Origin: Rhizobium mesoamericanum STM3625
GTDB lineage: Bacteria; Pseudomonadota; Alphaproteobacteria; Rhizobiales; Rhizobiaceae
NCBI RefSeq assembly: GCF_000312665.1
Contig: NZ_HF536772.1
Span: forward strand, 3,702,786-3,766,785
Length of the DNA: 64,000 bases
Direction of reading: 5' to 3'
Shown here: positions 35,921-44,915 of the stretch, piece after piece
Layout: every line of letters starts with the position of its first letter
Numbering within the stretch: position 1 is the first letter of the stretch
Made by a program: the position numbers and the translations under genes
The notes under the pieces: model-generated
Told to the model about the DNA's origin: nothing
What the model saw: the letters and a program-made list of their open reading frames with translations, nothing else
Database searches by the model: none

Positions 35921-37387
35921 ATGTACAGACGCGAATTTCTTACCCGCACATTGGCTGGGGCCGCCGCTTATGCCCTTGTCAATCCTATCGTCACCCAAGC
36001 CAGCGCCGGGAACACAGCGGTTACTGGATCAGCCCAGAAGCTGAAAATCGTCAAGAGAACCATCGAGGTGAATGGAAAACCGGCGAGCGTGTTCGGCCTG
36101 ACGCGGCCAGATGGCTCGCCAGGACTAATACTCGATGCCGAAGCGCCTTTTGATGTCGAGCTTTCTAGTCAGATCGACGCACCGACACTGATCCACTGGC
36201 ATGGGCTGACACCGCCGTGGGACCAGGACGGCGTACCGGACAATCCCGCCGCCCTGATCACACCCGGCGAAAGCCGGCACTATAACTTCCCCCTTGCATA
36301 CGGTGGAACCCACTGGATGCACGCCCACACGCTCCTGGAGCAGAACCTCCTTGCTGCGCCGTTGATCGTCCACACCGCGGACGACAAGAAGCGCGACGAG
36401 CAGGAGGTCGTCGTTCTCCTGCATGACTTCTCGTTCAAATCCCCCGAGGAATTGCTTGCCGCACTGAAAGGCAAGGGCAGCGGAGACATGGACATGTCGG
36501 GGCATGACATGGGGGCAATGATGAACATGTCCGGCGGTTCCATGAAGATGGATATGGGCAACATGTCGATGGGCCATGGAACGGCGATGGCGGGAATGGA
36601 CATCAACGACATCGAATATGATGCCTACCTTGCCAATGACCGCACGCTGGATGATCCCGAAGTCTTCCGGGTCGAGAAGGGCGGTCGGGTTCGAATCCGA
36701 TTGATCAACGGCGCGACTTCCACGGGCTTCACCATCGACACTGGCGGAATAGACGCAACGCTCGTTGCCGTCGACGGCCACGATATCGAGCCGGTTCGGG
36801 GACGGCGGTTTCCGGCCACGATGGGCCAACGTCTCGATATTGTCGTTGAGATTCCAAAGGAAGGCGGCAGCTTCCCGGTCCTTGCGCTTCGCGAAGGCGC
36901 TCGTCAACGGACCGGCTTTGTCCTCGCAACGCCTGGTGCGAAGGTCTCAAGGGTTGCCACCGTCGGTGATGAGGACGGTCCGGTGCTCGGCCTTGATCTC
37001 GAACAGGGCCTGCGTCCGCTGAAGCCCGCTGGGGATCGTCGGTCCCCTCGGTCGTACGGGGTCGCTCTGACTGGAGACATGGCGACATACAATTGGAGCA
37101 TTCAAGGGGACGCGCTTGATGTTGCCGTCGGTAACCGCGTTGAAGTCGCCATCAGCAACATGTCGATGATGTCACACCCGATGCATCTACACGGCCACAA
37201 GTTCCAGGTCGTCGGTGTCAACGGCCGGGCGATAAACGGAGCGATCCGCGATACCGTCTTGTTACCGATGATGTCCAAGGTCACCATCGCCTTCGATGCC
37301 GACAATCCGGGCCACTGGCCGTTCCACTGCCATCACCTCTACCACATGGCGAGCGGCATGATGACCTATGTGGCATACCAAGCCTGA
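35921..37387 (+). CDS. Multicopper oxidase, CopA/CueO-like, Tat-exported, Met-rich insert
   Basis: 488 aa from ATG 35921; the open frame extends upstream through the previous gene but only this start gives a signal. RREFLTR and a hydrophobic stretch form a Tat signal. Copper ligands are clear: HWHGL, HWMHAH, HPMHLHGH and HWPFHCHHLYHM, giving the T1 site and trinuclear cluster. A Met/Gly/His-rich insert spans residues about 186-227 (repeated MDM, MNM, MKMDM), as in copper-tolerance oxidases. It likely oxidises Cu(I) in the periplasm. A hairpin and the convergent copZ follow. Confidence 0.9.
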   Translation: MYRREFLTRTLAGAAAYALVNPIVTQASAGNTAVTGSAQKLKIVKRTIEVNGKPASVFGLTRPDGSPGLILDAEAPFDVELSSQIDAPTLIHWHGLTPPWDQDGVPDNPAALITPGESRHYNFPLAYGGTHWMHAHTLLEQNLLAAPLIVHTADDKKRDEQEVVVLLHDFSFKSPEELLAALKGKGSGDMDMSGHDMGAMMNMSGGSMKMDMGNMSMGHGTAMAGMDINDIEYDAYLANDRTLDDPEVFRVEKGGRVRIRLINGATSTGFTIDTGGIDATLVAVDGHDIEPVRGRRFPATMGQRLDIVVEIPKEGGSFPVLALREGARQRTGFVLATPGAKVSRVATVGDEDGPVLGLDLEQGLRPLKPAGDRRSPRSYGVALTGDMATYNWSIQGDALDVAVGNRVEVAISNMSMMSHPMHLHGHKFQVVGVNGRAINGAIRDTVLLPMMSKVTIAFDADNPGHWPFHCHHLYHMASGMMTYVAYQA

Positions 37388-37397
37388 AGGCGGAGCA

Positions 37398-37419
37398 GGG
37401 GGCTGCGAAGGCGGCCCCC
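37398..37419. terminator. Hairpin between multicopper oxidase and copZ genes
   Basis: Stem GGGGGC/GCCCCC with a 10-nt loop, 10 bp after the oxidase stop and 8 bp from the copZ stop on the other strand. No T-run. Confidence 0.45.
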
Positions 37420-37427
37420 GCGAAGTC

Positions 37428-37631
37428 CTAAAGCGACTTGAAGCTGTTCGGATATCCGGCATTCTCGATGGCTGCCGCAATGGTTGCGGGGTCGACGGTG
37501 GTTTCCACCTTCGCAGTTCGGGTCGGCAGGTCGACCTTGGCCAGCGCAGTCGGATCGGTGGCTTTGATTGCCTTTTCTACCGTGCCCGCGCAGTGGCCGC
37601 ATGTCATATTCTGGATGCTGAATTCGTACAT
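37428..37631 (-). CDS. copZ: CopZ-like copper chaperone (HMA domain)
   Basis: 67 aa from ATG 37631, a single HMA domain with MTCGHC at residues 9-14 and no signal peptide. It carries Cu(I) in the cytosol to the P1B ATPases. An in-frame start further upstream would begin inside the CueR box, so 37631 is preferred. The CueR-type dyad at 37670-37691 lies about 40 bp upstream, so it belongs to the copper regulon with actP. Confidence 0.9.
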   Translation of the reverse strand: MYEFSIQNMTCGHCAGTVEKAIKATDPTALAKVDLPTRTAKVETTVDPATIAAAIENAGYPNSFKSL

Positions 37632-37669
37632 TGAAGGTCTCCAGTTCAAGGAACAAGCAACATGTGGGG

Positions 37670-37691
37670 CTTCCCAGGATGGGAAGGTCAA
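37670..37691 (-). promoter_or_regulatory. CueR-type operator of copZ
   Basis: Dyad CTTCCC-N5-GGGAAG (37670-37686). On the minus strand TTGACC starts at 37691 and runs into the dyad exactly as in the actP box, whose first 13 bases it shares (TTGACCTTCCCAT). Confidence 0.75.
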
Positions 37692-37809
37692 GAGGAGCCA
37701 ACACTTTCGGGACGAGGCAAGGCTATGGCCCCGAGATGACAGCCCGGAATGATGAGCTTAAAACGTCGAGCTTTCATGTGTCTGGCGGCGACCGGCGCCA
37801 TTGCCGCTT

Positions 37810-38172
37810 TTAAGCAGCTTTCGACCTGGAGGGATGATTGGCGGCCACGAGAATGCGAGCGCTTTTGGCGTTGGTATTCGTCACCAACATGAGCAGCAGG
37901 CTGAGCGCAACGGCCGGGGGAACCGCCAGATCGCCGGCGGCCAAAGCCTGATGCGTTGCCAGATCGACTTCGAACAGCTGTTCGATATCTGCGGTACTCA
38001 AACCTGTGACGGCAACCGCAGCCCTGTATTCCGAGGCTCTCATGCTCAGTCCAATCGATTCGTAGTCTGTTTGCAGAGCGTGAACCTTAGGCGCGCCCCA
38101 AATGTCAGGTATCGAAATAACGACAATAAGTATCCTGTTGGCGGCATTCACGGCGATGTCACGGCTGGACAA
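37810..38172 (-). CDS. Hypothetical protein, weak start, possible remnant
   Basis: 120 aa from TTG 38172. No known domain. A hydrophobic stretch (RILIVVISI) and an Ala/Leu-rich end (VPPAVALSLLLMLVTN) are visible. The frame stays open upstream to about 38260 without ATG or GTG, so the N-terminus may be lost. Codon use looks plausible for this genome. Could be a decayed gene. Confidence 0.3.
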   Translation of the reverse strand: MSSRDIAVNAANRILIVVISIPDIWGAPKVHALQTDYESIGLSMRASEYRAAVAVTGLSTADIEQLFEVDLATHQALAAGDLAVPPAVALSLLLMLVTNTNAKSARILVAANHPSRSKAA

Positions 38173-38386
38173 CGAACAAAGTATGGCCGGTGTGGCGGAC
38201 AGTCGCCCGTCGCTTTCCAGGTTGGTCGCCTGAGGGGTTTCTTGAGCAACGTTGGCTAGGGATCAATATCCAAGCCACCTACCGCCAGCTCGTTGTTCAG
38301 GAACGACCGCGCACCAGGGGAGTTCGTCGGCAAGGGACCAGGAGGCAACACACCTGCTTGCACCATATGAGGCCATCACCTGAAAG

Positions 38387-39340
38387 CTACGCAAAGCTAT
38401 GTGTGTACGAGCCTTCTCGGAAGTCCTGGAACGTTTGGGTCCAACGTTTGCCTGGCCAGACATAATCCACTCGTCCTTCTGCAGGTCGGTAAATGGACGT
38501 GTAGAGAGTTGGGGACGAACCGCTGTTGGAGTACAAGGGCGGCAGAAGAAAAAGATCGGTCAGCCGTGAAAGCGACATGGACGGTTGCTCCAGCGCTTGA
38601 TTAATAACAAGCTGTCGCGCCACTGAAGACGATGAGGGCCTGATGGTCCGCTGATGGTTCGTGCATGCCTTCAGGCGCGTAATGATCGGCCGCTGGTGAG
38701 GGCCGAGGAATAGGGTGGCATAGCTGCCCGAGCGGTCGAGGACGGTGACGTTTTGTGGAAGTGCGACCGGTATTCGGCATAGCGCTTCAACGGCCTGGTC
38801 AAGCCGACGACAAGTTTCAAGGATGTAACGGATTACCAGGATAATCGAGAACCCGACGCCCTGAGCGCGGCTCCCGCCGAGAGTGACGCTGGCGACCAGT
38901 CCATCCTCATTCATGCCGTCTACACAACCTCCCCATGGTCGCTGCGCCTTGGCGATGACCCGCAGTTGCGACCATGCTGACAGCTCAAAACGATCCGAAA
39001 CGACATCAGGGGGATAGTCGAAGTTCCGGACCAATGCGGGCCCTTCGCTTCCCAGCCAGACAGCCTGACTGCAGCCAAAGCGTTCCGGTGCGGGTCGGTA
39101 GTGACTGAGCATCCGATGCGCCACCTCATCATCTCCGACATGGGCACATGCGCTCTCATAGTATGGCATCAACTCGGGCATATGCTGCCGCAAGGCGGCA
39201 CGGCAGTCTTTAGCGGATGGCGAAGATGACCGTGTTTGACCGAAATACCACTTCTCGGCCTCCGCTCGCCCTTCGACGAACCGGGACAGCCACGCTTTCC
39301 CAGGCCTATCCTCCCTTGCTGTGACGAACGTCTTGTCCAT
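38387..39340 (-). CDS. C45-type Ntn hydrolase/acyltransferase
   Basis: 317 aa from ATG 39340; a TTG at 39379 is possible. The key segment is FGCSQAVWL followed by ALVRNFDYPPD. The Cys (residue 90) after Gly is the expected self-cleavage nucleophile of the penicillin acyltransferase (C45) family. NEDGLVASVTLGG and LPQNVTVLDRSGSYATLFLG match later strands. Family members cleave or transfer acyl-amide groups; the substrate here is unknown. No partner gene is nearby. Confidence 0.75.
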   Translation of the reverse strand: MDKTFVTAREDRPGKAWLSRFVEGRAEAEKWYFGQTRSSSPSAKDCRAALRQHMPELMPYYESACAHVGDDEVAHRMLSHYRPAPERFGCSQAVWLGSEGPALVRNFDYPPDVVSDRFELSAWSQLRVIAKAQRPWGGCVDGMNEDGLVASVTLGGSRAQGVGFSIILVIRYILETCRRLDQAVEALCRIPVALPQNVTVLDRSGSYATLFLGPHQRPIITRLKACTNHQRTIRPSSSSVARQLVINQALEQPSMSLSRLTDLFLLPPLYSNSGSSPTLYTSIYRPAEGRVDYVWPGKRWTQTFQDFREGSYTHSFA

Positions 39341-39756
39341 AGCAACAGGAGTATAGGAACCGCTCCCCTTGAGTGGCAAGCCGAGCTGGCGCGATATTTA
39401 AGAGGAGACATAGGCGCGGCACCGGACACGATAGTGTCAATGAAGACCGATCAGCGGCCCCCCCCCAGACCGCATGATGTTGACGAAATCGGTGAGGCGT
39501 CGTGCGTAAATTCGGGTCTCGATTGTCGTTGTCGGAGGGACCAACCCGACAAGACGCGATGGGGTGAGAGATCGCGTTCCTAAGCTCTTCGCATTTGCTG
39601 ATGATATCAGGCGCCATAAGACTATGGTCCGATCGATGTTGGACCTCCGCCCGATGTGCGATCCACGTCCACTGTCTAACTTCCGACTCAGCCAGCCGAG
39701 TTTCATCGACTGCGTATGTCGATTGGCTCGACATTTTGATCTGTTTGGAGAAAGCA
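39341..39756. other. Gene-free stretch before the Gly-rich protein
   Basis: About 415 bp. Includes a C/G homopolymer (C-run near 39459-39468) and an A/T-richer part. The open frames are antisense or shadow frames without ribosome sites. The promoter of the gene at 39757 must lie here. Confidence 0.4.
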
Positions 39757-40416
39757 ATGCGTATTTCAACCTTGGCGTCTGTGGTGGCTCTTTCCCTCGC
39801 TGTTGCCGTGAGCCCTATGACGATTGCCGGCGTCAATATCTCCGCCATAGCCAAAGATGGCGGCAATGGCGGAGGCAATGGTGGCGGCAATGGCGGAGGC
39901 AATGGCGGCGGCAATGGCGGAGGCCATGGCGGCGGAAATGGCGGTGGAAGCAGCAGCGATGGCAGCGACAACCAAGGCAGCCACAAGTCTCAAGGTGCCG
40001 TCAAGGGCAAGTCCGGGGAGGCTGGCAGCAAGTCCCAGTCACCGAAGACTGACATGGTGGGAACGGTCACCAAGGAAAAGAATGCCTCGGCGCAGCTTGC
40101 AGGCCTGAACTCCCTGAACCGGAGCTACAAGGCCTACATGCACACCTCAGACCCGCGAATGACGGCGATTGCCGCTTATGCGATGGCCTATGCCCAATAT
40201 GAAATCGACAATGGAACTGAGCCGTCTGTCGATGATCCGATCCTCGGGGATGAGGCTTTGGAGGATGCGCTGGCCTCGGCAACCAAGACGGGCGAGGTCA
40301 GCCCCGCTGTTCTTAATCAAGCCAAGACCATCCTTGGCGTTGGAGATGCCAACGGAAAGATCGACCAAATCCGCGCGTCGTTGGAGAAGTCCGCTCCCAA
40401 AACGCCTGACGAATAG
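39757..40416 (+). CDS. Exported Gly/Asn-repeat protein, unknown function
   Basis: 219 aa from ATG 39757, after TTGGAG. A signal peptide (VVALSLAVAVSPMTIAGV) leads to a low-complexity stretch of GGGN repeats (residues about 35-65). A charged Ser/Lys linker and a helical domain of about 120 residues follow (NASAQLAGLNSLNRSYKAYMH, MTAIAAYAMAYAQYEIDNG, GKIDQIRASLEKS). I do not recognise the helical domain. The repeats suggest a flexible, possibly surface or matrix-associated linker. Confidence 0.75.
   Translation: MRISTLASVVALSLAVAVSPMTIAGVNISAIAKDGGNGGGNGGGNGGGNGGGNGGGHGGGNGGGSSSDGSDNQGSHKSQGAVKGKSGEAGSKSQSPKTDMVGTVTKEKNASAQLAGLNSLNRSYKAYMHTSDPRMTAIAAYAMAYAQYEIDNGTEPSVDDPILGDEALEDALASATKTGEVSPAVLNQAKTILGVGDANGKIDQIRASLEKSAPKTPDE
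39859..39947 (+). repeat. 12-bp tandem repeat coding GGGN
   Basis: About seven units of GGCGGNGGCAAT with small changes, one unit reading CAT instead of AAT. In-frame 12-bp units allow length variation by slippage without frameshift. Confidence 0.85.
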
Positions 40417-40745
40417 GGGGCAGGCAGGCGATTGGCCGCTAGCTTGGTCCGGGACATGGCCACTCTACGGACCCATCTTCGCGTTCAGCTCCGGGGAAGC
40501 TCTGAATTCTCCGGACGCCACACGGTCACCAAGACCTTGGGGCCTCCCCACTCGAATGCTGGTCCTGGATTCCATGAACTTGCATGCATTGGGCCGAAAG
40601 CGTTAGATAATAGTGTTCTTAGCCAAGCCGGGGGAAGACTTGGCGAGATCAGCTGGGGCACTGAATGAGCAGAAGGGTTTCTCCCGCTCTCCCAGCACCA
40701 GCTTGCTGAAGACGTGGCGTCGTCTCTCCCGCTGAGGTATGCGCG
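40417..40745. other. Gene-free stretch
   Basis: About 330 bp between two small genes. Open frames here lack recognisable starts or families; nothing else seen. Confidence 0.35.
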
Positions 40746-41003
40746 ATGGACAATTCAACTGAGCCCGACCCATCGACTTGGCGCACCGACCTTGAACTGC
40801 GCCTGCTTGAGCTTATCGGCAGGTATGTTGACGTCGGAGTGAAACAACAAGAAATAATCAACGCGATCGCCGCTACCGTGGAGCGGCTCCGGAGGGAGCC
40901 GGACCACGTTGGAGATCGAGCTGCCGCGGCTTCTCTACGTGATGTCGTGGACGAGCCCTCGAACGATTGGCCGGCTGCCCAGACGGATGGCGCCGATCGC
41001 TAG
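40746..41003 (+). CDS. Hypothetical small protein
   Basis: 85 aa. Preceded by GAGG at about 8 nt. A predicted amphipathic helix pair (DLELRLLELIGRYVDVGVKQQEIINAIAATVERLRRE) is followed by an acidic, disordered tail. No known domain and no obvious operon partner. Confidence 0.45.
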   Translation: MDNSTEPDPSTWRTDLELRLLELIGRYVDVGVKQQEIINAIAATVERLRREPDHVGDRAAAASLRDVVDEPSNDWPAAQTDGADR

Positions 41004-41239
41004 GCAGGAATAGCGGCGCCCATAGCGCTATTCACGCCGTCATCCCGAGTGCGTCCACATAGCGGTTTCTATCTTGTGGCCGTTGGAAAGGGTGGACGTA
41101 TGTCGGAAATCAAATGATCACCGTCCCGGCAATCGTTGCGTGCGTCGCGAAGTTGCACGTGGGCGGTAACAAGGCCACGGAAGCGTCGAGAACCCGACCA
41201 GCTTTGATATTTCGTTGACTGCTATGGGCCGAAGTGTTG

Positions 41240-42283
41240 CTAGGTTTCGATCTCGTAGATGGCCGCGTTGTCCTGAATGTCCCGCAACCCCTTGTAGGAG
41301 GCCGCCCGAAGCTTCCCATCGTGCGTCCAGGCACGATACTCAATTTCAGCGATGAGCGTGGGCTGAACCCAGACGAGATTTTTTCCTCGACCTGAATAGT
41401 CGACGGATGGACGTTTTCGTTTCAATCGATCGAGCATCCTGCGGAGTTGCTCGGCGTTCTGTTCATTGAAACCGGTCCCGACCGAGCCGACGTAAACGAA
41501 ATCATTTCCTTTGCGAGCGGCAAGGACGAGACTGCCGATGCCTGCGCGCGCAACGCCGGACAGTTCGTACCCGGCGATGATGAAGCTGTCGCTCTGCGTG
41601 GTCTTCACCTTGATCCAGTCGCCGGTGCGGCCGGACGCGTAGGTGCTGTCTTTGTTCTTGGCGATGATGCCTTCGAGCCCATGCTCGCGGGCAGCTTCGA
41701 AGATTTCGTTGCCGTCGCCGTCGATCTCCTCCGACAGACGCACCGCACCATCTTCGTCGCGCAGCAGGGATTTTAGGAAGTAGCGCCGCGCCGAAAGTTC
41801 CAGGCTGCGAATGTCGTGGCCGTCGAAGTAGAGAAGATCGAATGCCATCATGATCGCGACGTCCGACAACCTTTTTCCAAGCCGTCCGCCGAGCGACTGT
41901 TGCAGTCTGCCGAAGTCCGGACGGCCAAACTCATCGAGCACCACCGCTTCACCGTCGAGGATCGCGGTTCCGACACCCAAGCGCTTGACGCCGTCCTCGA
42001 TGGCTGGAAACCGATGCGTCCAGTCGTGACCGCCACGCGTCAGGATTCGCACACGTCCGCTCTCAAGGTGGGCACAGATACGATAGCCGTCCCACTTGAT
42101 CTCGTAGGTCCATTCGTCGCCTCTCGGTGGTCTCTGCTTGCTGAGGGCAAGGCAGGGTTCGACACGCGATGGCATCGGATCGAGGGGAAGGCGCGGCTGC
42201 GACGGATCGCGAGGCTTCCGAGATCTGCTACGAACCGGTTCCTCGGATGCGACCAACGGCTTGGAAGGCGGGGACTTTGCCAT
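41240..42283 (-). CDS. ATP-dependent DNA ligase (LigD-type ligase domain)
   Basis: 347 aa from ATG 42283. After a basic, Pro-rich leader, the adenylation motif EIKWDGYR (catalytic Lys) appears near residue 55. Later come LDGEAVVLDEFGRPDF, MAFDLLYFDGHDI, EGIIAKNKDSTY and DWIKVKTTQSD, completing motifs III-V, then an OB-fold domain. It corresponds to the stand-alone ligase domain of LigD used in end joining; no polymerase or nuclease domain and no ku gene lie in the window. An upstream ATG at 42319 is possible. Confidence 0.87.
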   Translation of the reverse strand: MAKSPPSKPLVASEEPVRSRSRKPRDPSQPRLPLDPMPSRVEPCLALSKQRPPRGDEWTYEIKWDGYRICAHLESGRVRILTRGGHDWTHRFPAIEDGVKRLGVGTAILDGEAVVLDEFGRPDFGRLQQSLGGRLGKRLSDVAIMMAFDLLYFDGHDIRSLELSARRYFLKSLLRDEDGAVRLSEEIDGDGNEIFEAAREHGLEGIIAKNKDSTYASGRTGDWIKVKTTQSDSFIIAGYELSGVARAGIGSLVLAARKGNDFVYVGSVGTGFNEQNAEQLRRMLDRLKRKRPSVDYSGRGKNLVWVQPTLIAEIEYRAWTHDGKLRAASYKGLRDIQDNAAIYEIET

Positions 42284-42376
42284 GTCTTCATTACGCCAGA
42301 GAAGGCCGGTTGAATCCACTCCATCTTTCGGTTGTAGGCGCGCTAATGCTTTTCATCAGGTCCCGGTGGGGTTGCG

Positions 42377-43150
42377 TTAGAGCACCATCGGATGCTCGAG
42401 AGGCTCGCCTGTCTTGCTCACAATGGTGGAGCCGTAAGGTTCTCGCGATGTGATCACGATGCGATCATTCGGAAGTGGTCGGGCCAGCTTTTGGGCTTCC
42501 TCCCAGGGAGCGTGCATCCAGATTTCAGTCTCCTCACGAGACTGCAAAAGAACGGGCATCGCCTTCTCGTGTACCGGCCGGACGATGTCGTTGGGTTCGG
42601 TTGTCAGGATAGCGTAGAGGTCGTCAGTCGTCAGGCCATCCTTGACCTTGCGCACACTCTTCCACTGAGGCACCCATAGGCCCGCGAAGAACATCAGCGG
42701 TTTGTCGGGGCCAGCGGAGAACCAGGCGTTCGGGGTCTTTCCGCCGTCTTCTTTGCTCGCCGGGTCCGGCTCCGCGAAGGTTGTCACGGGCACGAGGCAT
42801 CTGTGTTGTACACCGAACCAGCGCTTCCAATGGGGTAAAGTCAGATTTCGGATGTTCGTTACGCCGCCATCCGGTTCCATCCGCAGAATTTCGTCCATGT
42901 CAATCGGAACGCCCTTCTTCCTTAGTTTTTCGGCTCGGGCTTCAGCCGCCTTCCTCTGCATATATGGCGGAGAGGGAAGGCCCCAACGGCAGTTTGCAAG
43001 CTGCCTTTTGCCATAGGCGGTATTTCGGATCACGGGTGCCCACTGATCGGGATTGATCTGGTAGGCCGGCATCAGGTTGATCAGGCTTTCGGCATCCTGC
43101 GCCCATTTGTTGACCCAGTCGCGATCATCCATCCGGTAGAGATTACACAT
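42377..43150 (-). CDS. SRAP family protein (YedK/HMCES-like)
   Basis: 257 aa from ATG 43150, which places the catalytic Cys at position 2 (MCNLYRM), essential in SRAP proteins. A longer frame to 43204 would bury it. Other parts: WGLPSPPYM, RCLVPVTTFAEP (the active-site Asn/Glu/His region), and PVHEKAMPVLL with the conserved His. It forms a protective thiazolidine crosslink to abasic sites in single-stranded DNA. Close to a ligase and the SOS polymerase genes. Confidence 0.9.
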   Translation of the reverse strand: MCNLYRMDDRDWVNKWAQDAESLINLMPAYQINPDQWAPVIRNTAYGKRQLANCRWGLPSPPYMQRKAAEARAEKLRKKGVPIDMDEILRMEPDGGVTNIRNLTLPHWKRWFGVQHRCLVPVTTFAEPDPASKEDGGKTPNAWFSAGPDKPLMFFAGLWVPQWKSVRKVKDGLTTDDLYAILTTEPNDIVRPVHEKAMPVLLQSREETEIWMHAPWEEAQKLARPLPNDRIVITSREPYGSTIVSKTGEPLEHPMVL

Positions 43151-43321
43151 GCGCCAGTCATCTCCCTGTTCCCGAACCGAACCTCCGATATCCTGGATGA
43201 ACATTCAAGGCATCAATCGGATAACGGTATCAGCCCTGTTCGACTTCAGGCGCCAGTTGCTATTGAAAGCATCCCTTAGTTGTTTGCGGTCTAAAGTCCA
43301 TCAAACAGGACCGGGCGCTCC

Positions 43322-44101
43322 ATGGAAACCACCAGTAATCTCAAAAGGGATATCGAGGTCGCGTTGCGCCGCCCCGATCTGAATGCTTGGCAGCGAAAAT
43401 TCCTCAGCGACATCCTGGATCGCATCGATTGCAGTGGCGACAACTTCGCTCTCAGCAACAAGCAGTGGAGAAAGGTCTTCGAGATTCTCGGACATCGCCC
43501 CAACGTCGTCCAATTTCAACCGCGGACATCATCGTCCGGTCATCACCGTTTAGCCAGCTACCGTCGACCAAGGTTTGTCAGGCGGGGGTCCTACCGCCTG
43601 AGTTGGAGCGAGAAGAGGTTCCTGGCAGCAGCCGTTGTCCTGGCGGCGATTGCGTGCATTCAGTTTGTCACCGGCAGCAAGTTCGATGCGGCAAGCGTGG
43701 TGCCGTTGCCGGCCGGGGGCGGGTTCGCGTCCTCGAAGTTCACGGTTACCGATGGCGACACGATCCATATCGAAGGCGAAATCAACGGTACCCGGCTCGT
43801 CGGCTACAACGCACCCGAGGTGTTCACTCCGCGCTGCGCATCCGAGAAGGATCTCGGAGACCGTGCAACGGCTCGTCTCCAGGAATTGGTGGCTGCCGGT
43901 CCGGTAAAGCTCACAAGGGTTCCGTGCGCATGCAAGCCTGGTACCGAAGGAACGGACCGATGCAATTATGGTCGCTCCTGTGCCGTTCTTTATGCAGGGG
44001 GGCACGATGTCAGCAGCATCATGATCAGCGAGGGTCTGGCAGTGCCGTTCGTATGCAGTGGAACCAGGTGCCCGCCGACGCCGCGACCGTGGTGCGGTTG
44101 A
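43322..44101 (+). CDS. Membrane-anchored thermonuclease (SNase-like) with N-terminal extension
   Basis: 259 aa. Residues 1-95 form an uncharacterised charged region (RRPDLNAWQRKFLSDIL, LSNKQWRKVFEIL). One transmembrane helix follows (FLAAAVVLAAIACIQFVTG, about residues 100-118). The C-terminal SNase-like domain starts with FTVTDGDTIHIEGE (Asp near 144) and TRLVGYNAPEV (Arg), with Cys-rich loops (CACKPGTEGTDRCNYGRSC). Orientation would put the nuclease outside the cytoplasm. Divergent from the SRAP gene. Confidence 0.8.
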   Translation: METTSNLKRDIEVALRRPDLNAWQRKFLSDILDRIDCSGDNFALSNKQWRKVFEILGHRPNVVQFQPRTSSSGHHRLASYRRPRFVRRGSYRLSWSEKRFLAAAVVLAAIACIQFVTGSKFDAASVVPLPAGGGFASSKFTVTDGDTIHIEGEINGTRLVGYNAPEVFTPRCASEKDLGDRATARLQELVAAGPVKLTRVPCACKPGTEGTDRCNYGRSCAVLYAGGHDVSSIMISEGLAVPFVCSGTRCPPTPRPWCG

Positions 44102-44246
44102 GTTAGCCGCTTCTTAGGATCGGCCATGGCCGAGTTGCATGGGCTTCAGTAGACAACTGACACAGCAACGCGCATTGGGTATGATTGGCGGTATCATCCG
44201 ACCGCAGTCACACCGCAGGCGGAGCCTGTCCATGTCGTAAAAGCGA

Positions 44247-44915
44247 CTAGCCCGATGAGTCTGCTGGTGGGCGAGGTTTTTCCAGTTGCCATTTGAGATT
44301 TGAGCGTACTGCAGGCCACTCACATGGAATAATGCTGTAAACGCAGGTGTCACGAACTGTGCCGTCGCGCATACGCATATGCTGGCGCAAAACGCCGTCG
44401 AGCTTTGCCCCGACACGTTCGATGGCTCGGCGGCTTTGATGGTTCAGAAAATGGGTCCGGAACTCGACCGCCAAGCAGCCTAAGCTATCGAATGCGTGTG
44501 AAAGCAAGAGCAGCTTTGCTTCGGTATTCAAGGGAGTTCTTTGAACGCGGTTGGCGTACCAGGTTCCTCCTATTTCGAGACGCGGAACTTCGAGGTCGAT
44601 ATTGAGGTATGTTGTCATCCCGGCGATACGCTCGCCGATTTTGTCGATCACGGCAAATGGCAGCATGGTACCTGCGGCTTTAAGCGCAAGGCATCGATCT
44701 ATGTACGCTGACATCGCATCAGGCGCTGGAACGCCCGTGTACCACAACTGCCAGAGATTGCCGTCACTTGCGGCGTCAACAAGCCCGTCGTGATGCTCGT
44801 GCACCAAAGGCACCAGATCAACGTACCGACCCAAAAGTGCAATTTCTTCCAAATCTTTCACCCGACGCTCCACGATTTCTCGTACCATCTCAGTTTGTGA
44901 GCTTATCGCAACCAC
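44247..44915 (-). CDS. GNAT-family N-acetyltransferase (RimJ/RimL-like)
   Basis: 222 aa. The GNAT core is visible: VPLVHEHHDGLVDAA, FAVIDKIGERIAGMTTYLNI, EIGGTWYANRVQRTPLNTEAKLLLLSHAF and FRTHFLNHQSRRAIERVGAKLDGVLRQH, typical of the acetyl-CoA-binding helices. The acceptor is unknown. Start GTG 44915 or ATG 44888 are both possible. It is not obviously in an operon. Confidence 0.85.
   Translation of the reverse strand: MVAISSQTEMVREIVERRVKDLEEIALLGRYVDLVPLVHEHHDGLVDAASDGNLWQLWYTGVPAPDAMSAYIDRCLALKAAGTMLPFAVIDKIGERIAGMTTYLNIDLEVPRLEIGGTWYANRVQRTPLNTEAKLLLLSHAFDSLGCLAVEFRTHFLNHQSRRAIERVGAKLDGVLRQHMRMRDGTVRDTCVYSIIPCEWPAVRSNLKWQLEKPRPPADSSG

Noticed and set aside
39859..39947. Possible CRISPR or regulatory repeat
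   Set aside because: The 12-bp units are directly adjacent, in frame, and code GGGN; there are no spacers.
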